Shown here: positions 21,477 through 32,866 of the stretch, piece by piece
Layout: each line of letters opens with the position of its first letter
Position numbering within the stretch: the stretch's first letter is position 1
DNA from: Plazaster borealis
Taxonomy: Eukaryota; Echinodermata; Asteroidea; Forcipulatida; Labidiasteridae
NCBI GenBank assembly: GCA_021014325.1
Contig: CM037470.1
Span: 6,365,147 to 6,429,146, forward strand
Reading direction: 5' to 3'
DNA length: 64,000 nt
The notes under the pieces: generated by a model
Told to the model about the DNA's origin: nothing
Seen by the model: the letters and a program-made list of their open reading frames with translations, nothing else
Databases searched by the model: none
Program-made: the position numbers and the translations under genes

Positions 21477-21990
21477 CTCAATATTTCATGAAACCAGTTT
21501 CTTTCGTCTGAGGTCGTGTCATAATTTTGCCAAGTTGTCTGCTATTAGAATCCTGACTACGTCAAAATCCAACCCTTGCCCCGTACCAATTTGTTTAAAT
21601 TTGTCCATCCCCTTCCGTTTTGCTCGCAGCTGGAGTACCTTGCCTACTGACCTTGTCAATAATTTCATGTGTGGCCCCTTACCAGAATTGTTATGTAAGC
21701 TTAAGAATCATTTTGATGCCTAGGGTTACTTTTTTAAAGACCTCTTTAATGTCTCTGTGAATATGTTAATGATCTTTAGTGGTTTTTTTGTATGTCTATG
21801 CCCTGTCTTGCTTTAATCTTCCTTCCTTTTTCTGGGATTTGGGAGACACACGCCTTTTGGCGACAGTTAGTTTTTATTAACTGCTACTCTCCTAAGCATC
21901 ATATCTGTTGTTTAACGTAAGTTTTTAAATGTTTTAATGTTTGTACATGTACTTGTGAAGTTTTCGCTCGAATAAATATTACTAGTTTTT
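21477..21990 (+). pseudogene. 3' end of a non-LTR retrotransposon with 3' UTR
   Basis: The frame ending at the stop 21,721-21,723 reads SIPFRFARSWSTLPTDLVNN then LKNHF. This fits the C-terminal W..LP...FK-like segment of LINE ORF2. A 3' UTR follows with GGGAGACACACGCCTTTTGGC near 21,841, a conserved-looking feature of deuterostome LINE 3' ends, then AATAAATATT. Catalytic domains are absent. Confidence 0.65.
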
Positions 21991-22631
21991 TTTATTAACT
22001 GCACGTTTGGTTTGATTCTGTCGGACTGAGGACTTAACTGCATAAACTGATGTTGCTTTACATGGAACATCGAGCTAGCTCCATGCATGGAATCAGGTAT
22101 CCTCCTACAACCATATCTGATTACCACCAGTTTCTGTGTGAGTTTGACCATAACGGTGCTGGGTTTTGTTAATGAGTGGGGGAACGAACCTCTAGTAAAT
22201 CACTCGAGGGAGTTAGCAGGGCTTTAATTTAAAACCATGTACTTCTCTGCCCGCGTTAAACTTTAATAACATACGAAGTTTCGAATTAAAACACCGGTAT
22301 TTGAAATCACCCCACCAACTCTGATTCCTGCATTTATTACAAAACCTGACATTTCATATCTGCCCCTAATTGACCATGCTAAATCCTGTAAATCCACAAT
22401 AACAGCTCAATTTAGTATTCAAAAGACTTTCAAGATCTCAAATCAAAAGCCCAGCGTGTGCTTAACTATGCATTTTTAATTGTAAGTTTCAAAGCCTATA
22501 TGCATGAAGGAACGCCAGTTTAGAATTTCAGATGAGACGTTAAAAGTCAACAGAGAGACTTCAAGTTTAATATGCATTCCTTTGATATTGGATGGAATAA
22601 TCTTTGCTGGTCATTGACCTGGGACAAAACC
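21991..22631. other. No gene seen
   Basis: Unique AT-rich sequence without supported exons. Confidence 0.4.
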
Positions 22632-22914
22632 TTAAAGACAAAGTACGGTATGTGTATACGGCTGGGCTCATTTTGTCATCGAAATTGCAGGAAAATAACG
22701 GGGGGGGGAACAAAAAACTTGTTGCATAGAATTGTGTGCTTTCAGATGCCTGAGAAATTGTTTGGTGAAAAATTACATCTTTCTCTAAAACTTCAAAAGA
22801 GGGTCGTTTCTAACAATGTTGTATAAAAATCCAGCTCTCCAGTGCTCTGTACCCAAGTATAAGTTGTTATGGTCATTAAGCCTAGTATTTACCAAAGGCA
22901 TACCGTCCCTTTAA
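22632..22914 (+). mobile_element. Diverged family A copy
   Basis: TTAAAGACAAAGTACGGTATG to CATACCGTCCCTTTAA. It retains GGGCTCATTTTGTCATCGAAATTGC and GTGTGCTTTCAGATGCC, plus a GGGGGGGG insertion. It is shorter than A1-A3 and lacks the central palindrome. Confidence 0.75.
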
Positions 22915-25100
22915 AGTACATGTCTGTATCAATTACATTCTATAGAGACGAGGCGAGATTAAGTTTGCTCCAAACTTGTTAATAAACATGAACTTGTTTC
23001 CCAGGTGAGTTTATGATAACAGGGGATGTGACATTTACTAAACATCCTTGGAATGCAAAAGCTGAACGGGCAGACCTGCACAAAGAAAGAGTGGCGTGCC
23101 TGGAATTTCGCTGTAGCCGCGGGGAGGGGGAGGGAGAGCTGCTGCCCTGTGTCGATCATGGTCGAATCTGTTCCCGATATTCTGTGACTCAAAAACGTTC
23201 ACGGGCGAACAAACGTCCCAAAACATGGCATCTTTTGAATTTCACACACTGTCAAGTATCTCAACACTGACAGCCATACCATAATCTGTGAATTGTTTCC
23301 CTATTTTATGACCACATTGAAGCGCTGGATTGACCCTTTTCTTCACTTGGTGTGTGCACACTTTGTGCATGGTGACCTTTCAACCCACACCACTGTTAAA
23401 ACCCTTGCTCTATGGTCATACGAACATACATTATTATCAGGGGTCCCTTGCCCTATGCATGATACTAAAGGTAACGTTATAGCAACTCTAATTCTGGCCA
23501 AGGTATGGTAAATGCCTTGATGCGAAGCCCCCCCCCCCCCCACAGGAATGGTAAAGTTGGTTCCCGCACTCTTCAAAATTAAGTTTTCGTTGACTCATTG
23601 AAAGTAAAAACAAATATTACGGAGATAAATAGTAGTGTTAACAAAAGTAGAATAGTGATGATCATAAAGTATACTCCTATTTTCTTTCTGTCCGTTGTTG
23701 CTGTTTTCTCAGTGGCTGTACACCTCGCGTATGGATTGAGGAAACTTTTGTAAGGCAAAGGCCTAGGTTTGCTGTATTTGATGGGTGTGTTATGTGTACG
23801 GAGAGAACCTAAGACAAGTATGTTACAAAAGAGCTGGACTTTCTACAGGCACGATTAAGTACACATCTCAATAGAAGAAAACTTAAATTCGTACGATTCT
23901 TAGAAATTACACTGTCTGATTTTTATCAACTTTCGATATGACGATAGGGGGCACATCTCAAAACGTGTTCAGCTGTTATTTTTATAGTTTCTTGAACTCA
24001 TGTGGAAATTATGACACAAAATTTAAAATTTCCCAATAAAATGACCAAAGTGTAGTACCGTATCTTGCCTGCCAGGAAATGCCCAGGAATGCTGTGTACA
24101 AGGTCACTCTTTTTACAAACAAAGGTTATAATTATGGTCTATGCATGGTCTGTACGATATAGTCTATATAATTTGTACTCCGCCAGCAATCATCGCTTTA
24201 GGCCCGTTTCGTCTCAGTTAATCGTAAGCAACCCCCCTCCTCCGCTTAACTTGCGCCTTCCACGCGCCCCTGATTGACATCCCAGTGAAGCTGTCATTCA
24301 GAACATGATGCCAAGCCCCCCCCCCCCTCCTCCAAAACCACCATCGCCACCTTGGATAATCTGTTAACAACCCATGCCATAATTGATTCAATTGTTTTTG
24401 TCCATTTATGTCTTCATTATTCTTATCAGGCGCGCAGGGGCAGAGCTATACTGAAAGATTTATCGTAGCTTTGCTTTGCCGTTTAGTACCGAGATAAACA
24501 ATGTTTATTGCGATCGTCGGGACTATCGCGTCAGACAACCACCGACCTGTCCCTAAAACGGCAGACATAATTTTTATCGTCTGGAGCATTTTGCTTATCA
24601 ATCGACTCCCTCAACTTACCCGTTTAATGGTTCATTGGATTTTTTGTAAACTTTACTTTAAATTGTGTTAAACAATGCAGTAAACAAAACATCTGCATTT
24701 GAAGAGAAACTATACATAAATGTAGAAGAGATAGGCTAAATGTCTCACCAACCCTTTTTGTTTTTCAATAAACACACCATACGAAACAACCAACAGGTGG
24801 TCAAATTTTCGTGTAAACAACAACAAACGGTTTTTGTTTTGCCCAATATTTTGGTGCGCCCTCACACATGCTCATTTTAGGGATTGTTTCGGGCTTATTA
24901 ACATTGCAGCGGCAATCGGAACAAGCAACGGTGATACTATAGGATCTTCCCTCGACTAGGCAAACATTTCAGACGGAAATATTTTTCTCTGAAGCCTCGA
25001 TACTGATTAGACCCTATACGATGTTTATAATAATTAATCTTTCAGGCTGATACTATAATCAATTTAATGTTCGTTTCGACAATATTGTTGTACTTTGTCT
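22915..25100. other. No gene seen; poly(C) runs
   Basis: Open frames of 70-85 codons overlap antisense frames. Poly(C) runs lie at about 23,528 and 24,316. Nothing is recognisable as an exon. Confidence 0.4.
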
Positions 25101-25448
25101 TTAAAGGGTCTGTATACGTTTGGTAATGACTCTGAAAATTAATGGCAATAAAAACTTACTTAGTAAGAAGTACAGCAGCTTTCGATAGTATAATTTGTTT
25201 TGAGAAACTTTCACTTCGAAGTACTGCGGTTATGGAAAAGATATAACTTGTTAGCCCTCAAAAATTTGAATATGAGAAGCGCTACTCTCAGAGTGTGCAT
25301 TCCAATTGCAGATTATTCTTCCTGCGTGGACATAACCGCTCCAGATTTTCAGCAATATCTCAAAAACGCTACCACCTTTTGAAATAAAACTCTATAGGAT
25401 TGAAACAAACAGTGGGTTCCAATTACCAAACGTATACAATCCCTTTAA
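25101..25448 (+). mobile_element. Family B MITE, copy 4, TTAA-bounded
   Basis: TTAAAGGGTCTGTATACG to CGTATACAATCCCTTTAA. The interior includes TTCGAAGTACTGCGGTTATGG and TTCTTCCTGCGTGGACATAACC. The central hairpin is reduced (GAGAAGCGCTACTCTC). Confidence 0.9.
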
Positions 25449-26282
25449 TGACGTAGACACTCAGTGGTAACTGTAAAAAAAAAGACTACAGTATCCGCAA
25501 TTTTGTGTGACTCAACATGATACATGAAATAACACATGTGAATTAAACTAAAACGGTCATCGAAGTCTTGAAAATAACGAAAACACCAAATGTTTATACA
25601 CTGTTTTCAAACACCTGGTTTTGGACTCGCGAGATCAAAGCTAATTGCTTTACCCATTTCTCAAAAAGTATAACAATTCGAGCAACAAATATTTCGAGGG
25701 AGATTTTCCATCATGACCATCTTTATACCACGTAAGTTATGTGTGGATCTGTGAGCATTAGTTGTCATTGAAAATATAATGTTGGATTATCTCCCGGTTT
25801 TTCGTGATAAAACTCCATATTGATTATTGATTTCTTCTTCTTCTTGTTCTTCTTAATTCTTCTTCTGCTTTTCGACTGGCCCCAGATAACCCCAAACAAA
25901 TTAAACTGGTTTCACCACTGTGTATCACGATCGTTTATAAGTTTTGCAACGTTTATCTGCAGCTTTTAATTTCGTCCGGGAATTTCCAATCGGATTATTG
26001 GGCTTGGAGCCAAACACCGCACCTAATCTCTTGAAACACTTCTTTGTTGAAAACGCAGTCATCCATGAAGGTTGAAAACTCACGAGCTGCCTTTCGCTTC
26101 CGCGAAATAGCTGTGTTCAATTTGTTTCCATCCATTGCTTTGAATTATGAGTGTATACTTGAAGATTATACAGAAACCACCAATGGTTCTTTTATAGGTA
26201 TAATTAACGACTAGTCAATAAAGTTAAAGATTAATCAATAATCCTCAATATTTACTTGTCAAGATTTATATGCTCAGCTCAT
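25449..26282. other. No gene seen; possible very diverged family A sequence and a TTC run
   Basis: AAACGGTCATCGAAGTCTTG near 25,551 echoes family A, but no ends are recognisable. A TTCTTCTTC-rich run lies at 25,830-25,868. Confidence 0.35.
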
Positions 26283-26516
26283 CAAAAAAATCGGTTTACG
26301 ATAACACCCCCCATGACTGTGTATATCTACTTTTCTGTGTAGATTTGTTCTTTGAGAATTTGTCTAGCTATTTATTCTACTGCCGTGGAGTAGATTTCGG
26401 AAATCGGGAGACTACTTAGTTCTGAAAATTCTGATAAATAAATAGCAAGACAAATTCTCAAAGAACAACATCTATTACACAGCAAAGTAGATGGTGTAAA
26501 CCGCAAACCGAACATT
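26283..26516. mobile_element. Family C hairpin element, copy 1
   Basis: ATCGGTTTACGATAACACC and GGTGTAAACCGCAAACCGA are inverted ends. The arms TTTGTTCTTTGAGAATTTGTC (about 26,345) and GACAAATTCTCAAAGAACAA (about 26,448) pair around a centre containing CCGTGGAGTAGATTTC. Confidence 0.82.
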
Positions 26517-27501
26517 GAATGATACCTCACCATAATAATGCCACAAAACCCTCATAAAATGCTTCTGAAAACCAGTTTAGATGTTAATCAACGAACTTGT
26601 CCACAATGTCCTTTTTGAAGATGTTGAAACTGAAATGATTATTTTGTAGGCCGATGATGAAAAGCAATGTGGAATTTAGTATTAAATCTGAAACTGAAAG
26701 AGAACCATGGTGTCAATTTTAACACCCCAGTTTTTGCAGTGTATACATTTTTCGTCACTATTCATTTTTATACAATACAAGTTTACAATTAATATTCTTT
26801 GCTAACTCCCCTGTCGTGATAAACGTCATTTGTATAGACCGTGTAAGTTATTGTAAACCTTTGTTTACAAAGACAGTGACTTTGTCGATCCATGGATTTT
26901 TCTGGCTGGCAAGATACTACATTGGTCACATATGGGAAATTTTCACATTTTGCGTCATCACTGCCACATAAATTCACGAGTGGTAAAAACTTTTTAGCTG
27001 TACAAGTTTTGAGATGTGCCCCTTTCTTCATACCAAAAGTTGATACAAATCAGACAGTGCAATCTCCATAAAATGTAAGATTGAATGTTTTCTTCCATTG
27101 GGCTGGTACAAATTGTGGCTGCAGGAAGTCTGCGTTTTATTTGAAAAATAGAAGTTTATTTGTGGAATGACTTGACTCTTTCTTAACAAATTATCCAATG
27201 AATGTTTTATATATTCATAACTGCACTTGGAAAATTAAAAGTTCAGCAAACTGTTGTAATTTTCGAGCACCTGTTATCGGTAATCCTTTTTTTTTAAGGG
27301 AAAGTTTTCATTGCATGTTCAACCATTAGTTTATGCGCAGTGATTGTCGAAAATTAGTATAAACATGAGAATTCGGTATTTGAGGGGGAAAATGTTTAAC
27401 TTTCCAGAGCCTTACGTACGTGCCTAGATTAGAGATGCCTTCAATTTGTTGATGTCAAGACAAAAACTACATGACAACTACCTACAAGTTCGTCAAACCA
27501 G
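26517..27501. other. No gene seen; family E right-end fragment at 26,703-26,743
   Basis: ACCATGGTGTCAATTTTAAC followed by CAGTTTTTGCAGTGTA is the right end of family E only. The remainder is unassigned. Confidence 0.5.
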
Positions 27502-27661
27502 AGGCCGATTTCACGAAGGGCTAAGATTGATCTTAACTGGGAATCAATCATAATTGCAAAGCAAAGTGTGATTTCACTATACAAATCATTATGGTAATAC
27601 TGACAACTCATCTTAAAATTAAAAAGACGAATCTTTAGTGCTTTGTGAAATCGAGCCCTGG
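27502..27661. mobile_element. Family J MITE, copy 2
   Basis: GGCCGATTTCACGAAGGGCTAAGATTG at the left and TTTAGTGCTTTGTGAAATCGAGCC at the right are inverted. The core AAGCAAAGTGTGATTTCACTAT is the reverse orientation of copy 1. Confidence 0.82.
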
Positions 27662-27984
27662 GCTGTCATTTTCAAGCTGCCTTATTTTGTTGTTGATACT
27701 CTCCCTCCTACCATGCTCCTACTAATTGCCACCTTGCTTCCTTCTCCCCATCCCCTTCCTCTTACTCCAGTCATTTCTAATCATCTTGAGCCGGAATGCA
27801 CTAAACATGCACCGCCCGAAGCCTGCCCCCGAGGAAGGAAATCTGTAGCCCTCTGTAACCTTGAAGCCGCCATCATGATTTCTACAGGATGATAGAAGAC
27901 GCATGACACTTTGCGTCGAAGGATTGACACACTATTGGCTTTTGATACAAACAGGTTTTGAGGCAATGCATGGTGGGGTGTCAA
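27662..27984. other. No gene seen
   Basis: Frames of 60-84 codons on both strands shadow each other and match nothing known. Confidence 0.35.
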
Positions 27985-28490
27985 TGTTTATTTGGTTTGC
28001 GGTAACACCATGTGTGTAAATCTACCTTGTTGTGTAGTAGATTGTTCTTAGGTATCGTACACGTTTGGTAATGACTCAAAACAAATATTAGCATAAAAAC
28101 TTACTTGGTAACAAGCAACGGAGAGCTGTTGATAGTATACAACATTGTAGGAAACGACTCCCTCTGAAGTAACGTAGTTTTTAAGAAAGAGGTCATTTCT
28201 CACTGAAATAATAAACAATTCTTGCAAGAAGTTTTTATTCCTATCTGTATCACACAAATTTGTACAACAAGGGTGTTTTTTCTTTCATCATTTTCTTGCA
28301 ACTCCGATTACCAGTTTAGCCCAAATTTTCACAGGCTTGTTATTTTATGCATATGTTGGGATACACCAAGTGAGAACACTGTCTTTGACAATTACCAAAC
28401 GTGTCAGTGCCTTTAATACCGCGGAGTAGATTTCAAAATTCGTGCGTTCTACACTGAAACCTTTGAATCCCTCTATGTTATATATGGAGA
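27985..28490. mobile_element. Family C element, copy 2, split by a family A insertion
   Basis: The left piece GGTTTGCGGTAACACCATGTG to GTAGATTGTTCTT stops at about 28,047. The right piece resumes at 28,416 with ACCGCGGAGTAGATTTC and ends near GTTCTACACTG. Both align in order with copy 1 at 26.3-26.5 kb. Confidence 0.7.
28047..28415 (-). mobile_element. Family A MITE, copy A4, nested in family C
   Basis: CTTAGGTATCGTACACG at the left (TTAA decayed to TTAG) and CGTGTCAGTGCCTTTAA at the right. Its central palindrome is slightly mutated (AATAAACAATTCTTGCAAGAAG). Confidence 0.88.
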
Positions 28491-28913
28491 CATCAGCATC
28501 TCAAACAATTCAGTGTTCTCTTCGTCTTTGATTCGCAATACGAATAAAAAGAAGCGATATCTCTATCAACTCTAGTTTTGATCCAGATTCGTAGACTTGC
28601 CCAGTCCCTCCGAACCAGTCGATGTTGCACCCTCTCTGTGACTAATGCAAAAACTAGCGTTGCCAATGAAGACTATAGTTCTCCCTTAACAGTGGTCCCC
28701 TGGCCAAGTACCAGTTAAAACACCAGAAGACCAGTCGAAATTATGTCCAACTAGTCCGGTTGGCTAGTTTATTGCTACCGACTGCTAACATCTAAATTCA
28801 CTGATTAATTAAAATTACTTCAAGTTACAAGCTCCAAGATATGGCCTACTATAAAACAAATGGGGGACCCAATGAAAATGACAAGCTAATTGGTCCCACT
28901 GACTACACTGCAA
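28491..28913. other. No gene seen
   Basis: Unassigned sequence between repeats. Confidence 0.4.
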
Positions 28914-29502
28914 TAACGGGGGTGTTATTAAAATTGACACCATACTATATGTTGTCATAATACATATCGAAAAAGAAAAACAAAATCAAAACTAACAAAT
29001 AAAACTAATAGGCCTAACTGCCAAGACGATTGCATTGGTGTTATTAGGGTCTGTATACGTTTGGTAATGATTTTGAAAATTATTGGCAATAAAAACTTAC
29101 TAAGAAGTACAGCAGCTTTGGATAGTATAATGCATTTTGAGAAACTGCTCACTTAGAAGTACTGCGGTTATGGAAAAAGATATCACTTTTTATCCCCAAA
29201 GTTTGAATCTGAGAATCGTTACTGCAGTACCGTAATGTTTCTCAGATTGTGTATTCCAATTGCAGATTATTCTTCCTGCGTTGACAACATAACCGCTCCA
29301 GATTTGCGGCAATCGAAAACGACCACCTTTTGACGTGAAATTTTCAAAGGTTAGTTTGTTTGTTGGTATCTACAACTATTGAAACAAACAGTGGGTTACA
29401 ATTACCAAACGTATACAATCCATTTAACACCCCATGACGATAATTTTAATTCTCTTTTGGGTATTTAATAATGTGACACCACCAATGGTGTCAATTTTAA
29501 CA
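28914..29502. mobile_element. Family E MITE, copy 5, split by a family B insertion
   Basis: The left half runs from TACACTGCAATAACGGGGGTG to GATTGCATTGGTGTTA. The right half resumes TTAACACCCCATGACG and reaches GGTGTCAATTTTAACAG. The right outer TTTGCAGTGTA end is lost. Confidence 0.82.
29043..29427 (+). mobile_element. Family B MITE, copy 5, nested in family E
   Basis: AGGGTCTGTATACG to CGTATACAATCCATTTAA, inserted where uninterrupted E copies read TTATTTTAACACC. The interior carries the standard TTCTTCCTGCG and GCAGTACCG features. Confidence 0.88.
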
Positions 29503-30091
29503 GAGTAGTTAAACAAAATTATGTTTTCTCAATTTGAAAACACTCTGATCATTTAATCATGAAAGTTGACATCAAGAGCCGCAGACCATAATCGCGGCTG
29601 GGACTAGACAAATCTACTGGCTGCTATTATACAAAAGGCACAAAACCCGCATTTTCGTTATATACATTTTTTGCTTCGTAAAATTCAAAGAGGGAATTTC
29701 CCCACAGGCAGAGAGTATTATTCCGTTTCGCTTTCTGAGAATGATGTGAACCGAACAGTGCAAAGTGGCCGGGGGGGGGGTAGAAGGAGTAATGACGTCA
29801 CAATAACAACAATACCATTGGAAAAACCACTTGGTTTCCATTTGTCCATGAAGCATGTATCTTTCGCATGAGCTAACCCTTTTAAAGTTTGTTTTTCTTC
29901 GGATTTATGGCTTTTATTCATATTTGTATAGGGTCCTATGTACATTTCCATTTACTGATTTCAAAATCTATGAATGCGTTGCGTTATTTTTTGTCAGAGC
30001 TGTCCAAATCATTGTCTGGGAAAAAACACAAACTTCTGTTGAACTTCATGAAAGCTACCGTATACCCCTATAAATATTTGTACCGTTAGTG
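29503..30091. other. No gene seen
   Basis: Overlapping frames of 66-80 codons on both strands have no recognisable domain. A TGACGTCA occurs near 29,792 and a poly(G) run near 29,771. Confidence 0.4.
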
Positions 30092-30254
30092 TTACTCTAA
30101 AAACTTCCGGATCAGAATCGACCCGGATCCGGGTCCCGTTAGGCCTGACGCATTTCTGGGTCAGCATGACCCGGAATCTGTGTCAACTTGACCCAGAAAA
30201 GCATGGGTCAAACTGACGCAGAATCTGAGTTAAAATCCAGTTTTTAGAGTGTAT
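30092..30254. mobile_element. Family F element, copy 2
   Basis: TACTCTAAAAACTTCCGGATC and CCAGTTTTTAGAGTGTA are inverted ends. GGGTCA/TGACCC motifs repeat in both orientations. It is shorter than copy 1. Confidence 0.82.
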
Positions 30255-31624
30255 GTTTAATGTAAACTATCGTGGATTGAAATGAATGTATTCTTCCCAA
30301 ATACCAACGATATATTATCCACCGCCGATAGGGTACAATTTTATGGGGGTGGGGGCACAAGGGGTGCACAATTTTTTCTAGGGGGCACTACTGGCCAACT
30401 AAAACAGTAGTTTCCGTTTGCATTTCTCTTAAACAACAAGCCCCCATTCAGCGCTGTTGTTATGCAATTTTATTAATTTGTATACGATAATTTGACGTGA
30501 AGGCAAAAACAAATGCATTTTCAGCGTGTAAATGTAAATATAGTTTTAAAAACATTTAATTAGGTCCCTTTGTTTTTCCTTATTTCGTGATAATGTCACG
30601 CTAAATTGTTTTAAATTTGTTTCTGTGTATATATTTGTATACTTATTTAATGTTTGTATTTGCTACGTAATAGCAGTATTTAATATGCTTCTTTATTAAT
30701 GTGGATTAAGTGATGTATAATTATTGTCGTTTGTTGAATAAACGGAGTAGCATAACTCCACTCGAAAGAAAGAAAAAAAAACACATTAAATAAAGCTTAT
30801 AAAGTGTTACATTTTACTCTGGAATTTTTCAATCTCAAAAGTCAAGAAATTAAATGGGGAGGCACGGGGGGGGAGGCACACATCAATTGTGCCCCTGCCC
30901 CCCCCCCTGTTACGCCATTAACTATACCTTTAAAAACGTAAATCTACCCCCCCCCCCACCCCGCCCATAGTACAAACCGTCTAGTAGAGCGTCTTTGGGG
31001 GCTTCCCCCATTGTTTTCTATCGCCCACGTTCTGTAATCGTTCTCTTTAAAATCATTCTGGGGTTACACCCCACAATGCAAAACAAAAACTACAAGTACT
31101 GTTGCTACCTAATAACACGCACAATGTTGCTCTCGATGGTTTGTCTGTGTATTATTTGTAGATATTGCCTGCGTCCGAATCGAGATGCAAGAATAAAAAC
31201 CTTATTAAAACTGGCTCTATACACCTGTACAGTAAAAATATTCATTGGTTAGTTAAAACAAATCTAGCTCCGACCCCAACGTGGGATGGAGATATGACTT
31301 TAAAATAAGCGCACGGTCACCACCTCACAAGTAGCGTAGATCCCTTGCGAATCAGACGGGGAAAATCTCCCCACATGCCCCACGAGGGTGTCGTGCAGAC
31401 GCCCTCCTTGACCTGATAACTGTTGAGATGAATATCCGAAAACGTTCTAGCAAAAATCACTGCATAAACTTGCTACACGATGCACATATTATTTTCCCCG
31501 AAGGAGAGGAAATTATATAGGATGTGCTGCATAATAATATCCATTTTATAACAAGCATTATACCCAGGCCTGGGATGTTGTCAAATTTAGAATCAAGTGT
31601 TTTGAGGGTGGCTGGGTTTGAAGA
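30255..31624. other. No gene seen; several poly(G)/poly(C) runs
   Basis: GGGGGGGG at about 30,866 and poly(C) at about 30,899 and 30,947 surround a short inverted pair (GGGGAGGCACACATC...GTGCCCCTGCCCC). No exon is recognisable. Confidence 0.4.
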
Positions 31625-32866
31625 GTGGCATTGAGTGATAGTGATTGATGGTGATGGTGATGGTGATGGTGATGGAGATGGTGATGGTGATGGTGATGGT
31701 GATGGTGATGGTGACTGTGATGGTGATGGTGATGATGTGATGGTGATGGTGATGGAGATGTTGATGATGTGATGGTGACGGTGATGGTGATGGAGATGGT
31801 GATGGTGATTGTGATGGTGATGGTGATTGTGATGATGGTGATGGTGATGGTGATGGTGATGGAGATGTTGATGATGTGATGGTGATGGTGATGGTGATGA
31901 TGTAATGGTGATGGTGATGGTGATGGCGATGTTGATGATGTGATGGTGATGGTGATGGTGATGGTGATGGTGATGGTGATGATGATGATGACGGAGATTG
32001 TGATGTCGATGATGATGTGATGGTGATTGTGATGGTGATGATGATGGTGATGGAGATGGTGATGTCGATGATGATGATGGTGATGGTGATGGTGATGGAG
32101 ATGGTAATGGTGATGGTGATGGTGATAGGGATAGAGATGGTGATGATAATGGTGATAGTGATGGAGATGTTGATGGTGTGATGGTGATGGTGATGGTGAT
32201 GGAGATGGTGATGGTGATGGTGATGGTGATGGTGATGGTGATGGTGATGGTGATGGTGATTGTGATAGTGATAGTGATGGTGATGGTGATGGTGATGGTG
32301 ACTGTGATGGTGATGGTGATGATGTGATGGTGATGGTGATGGAGATGTTGATGATGTGATGGTGACGGTGATGGTGATGGAGATGGTGATGGTGATTGTG
32401 ATGGTGATGGTGATTGTGATGATGGTGATGGTGATGGTGATGGTGATGGAGATGTTGATGATGTGATGGTGATGGTGATGGTGATGATGTAATGGTGATG
32501 GTGATGGTGATGGCGATGTTGATGATGTGATGGTGATGGTGATGGTGATGGTGATGGTGATGATGATGATGACGGAGATTGTGATGTCGATGATGATGTG
32601 ATGGTGATTGTGATGGTGATGATGATGGTGATGGAGATGGTGATGTCGATGATGATGATGGTGATGGTGATGGTGATGGAGATGGTAATGGTGATGGTGA
32701 TGGTGATAGGGATAGAGATGGTGATGATAATGGTGATAGTGATGGAGATGTTGATGGTGTGATGGTGATGATGATGGTGATGGAGATTGTGATGGTGATG
32801 TCGATGATGATGTGATGGTCATTGTGATGGTGATGGTGATGGTGATGTCGATGATGACGTCATAGG
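31625..32866. repeat. GAT/GGT array with 587-bp higher-order duplication
   Basis: The array is built from GATGGT with interspersed GAGAT, GACTGT and GATGTTGATGAT variants. Variant order repeats: GTGACTGTGA at 31,711 and 32,298, TGTAATGGTG at 31,901 and 32,488 (both 587 apart), ACGGAGATT at 31,991 and 32,572, and ATGGTAATGG at 32,101 and 32,682 (both 581 apart, after a 6-bp loss). The minus strand stays open for about 428 codons of His/Ile/Thr/Ser-rich low-complexity peptide. I do not call this a gene. Confidence 0.93.

Noticed and set aside
21214..21723. 169-codon + strand frame starting in a family A element
   Set aside because: The first two-thirds translate the MITE (the same peptide recurs at 39.3 and 49.5 kb and, inverted, at 18.0 and 28.1 kb). 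The last third is the LINE relic. The join is accidental.
31625..32866. CRISPR-like array
   Set aside because: The units are short contiguous microsatellite repeats without spacers, in a eukaryotic context.
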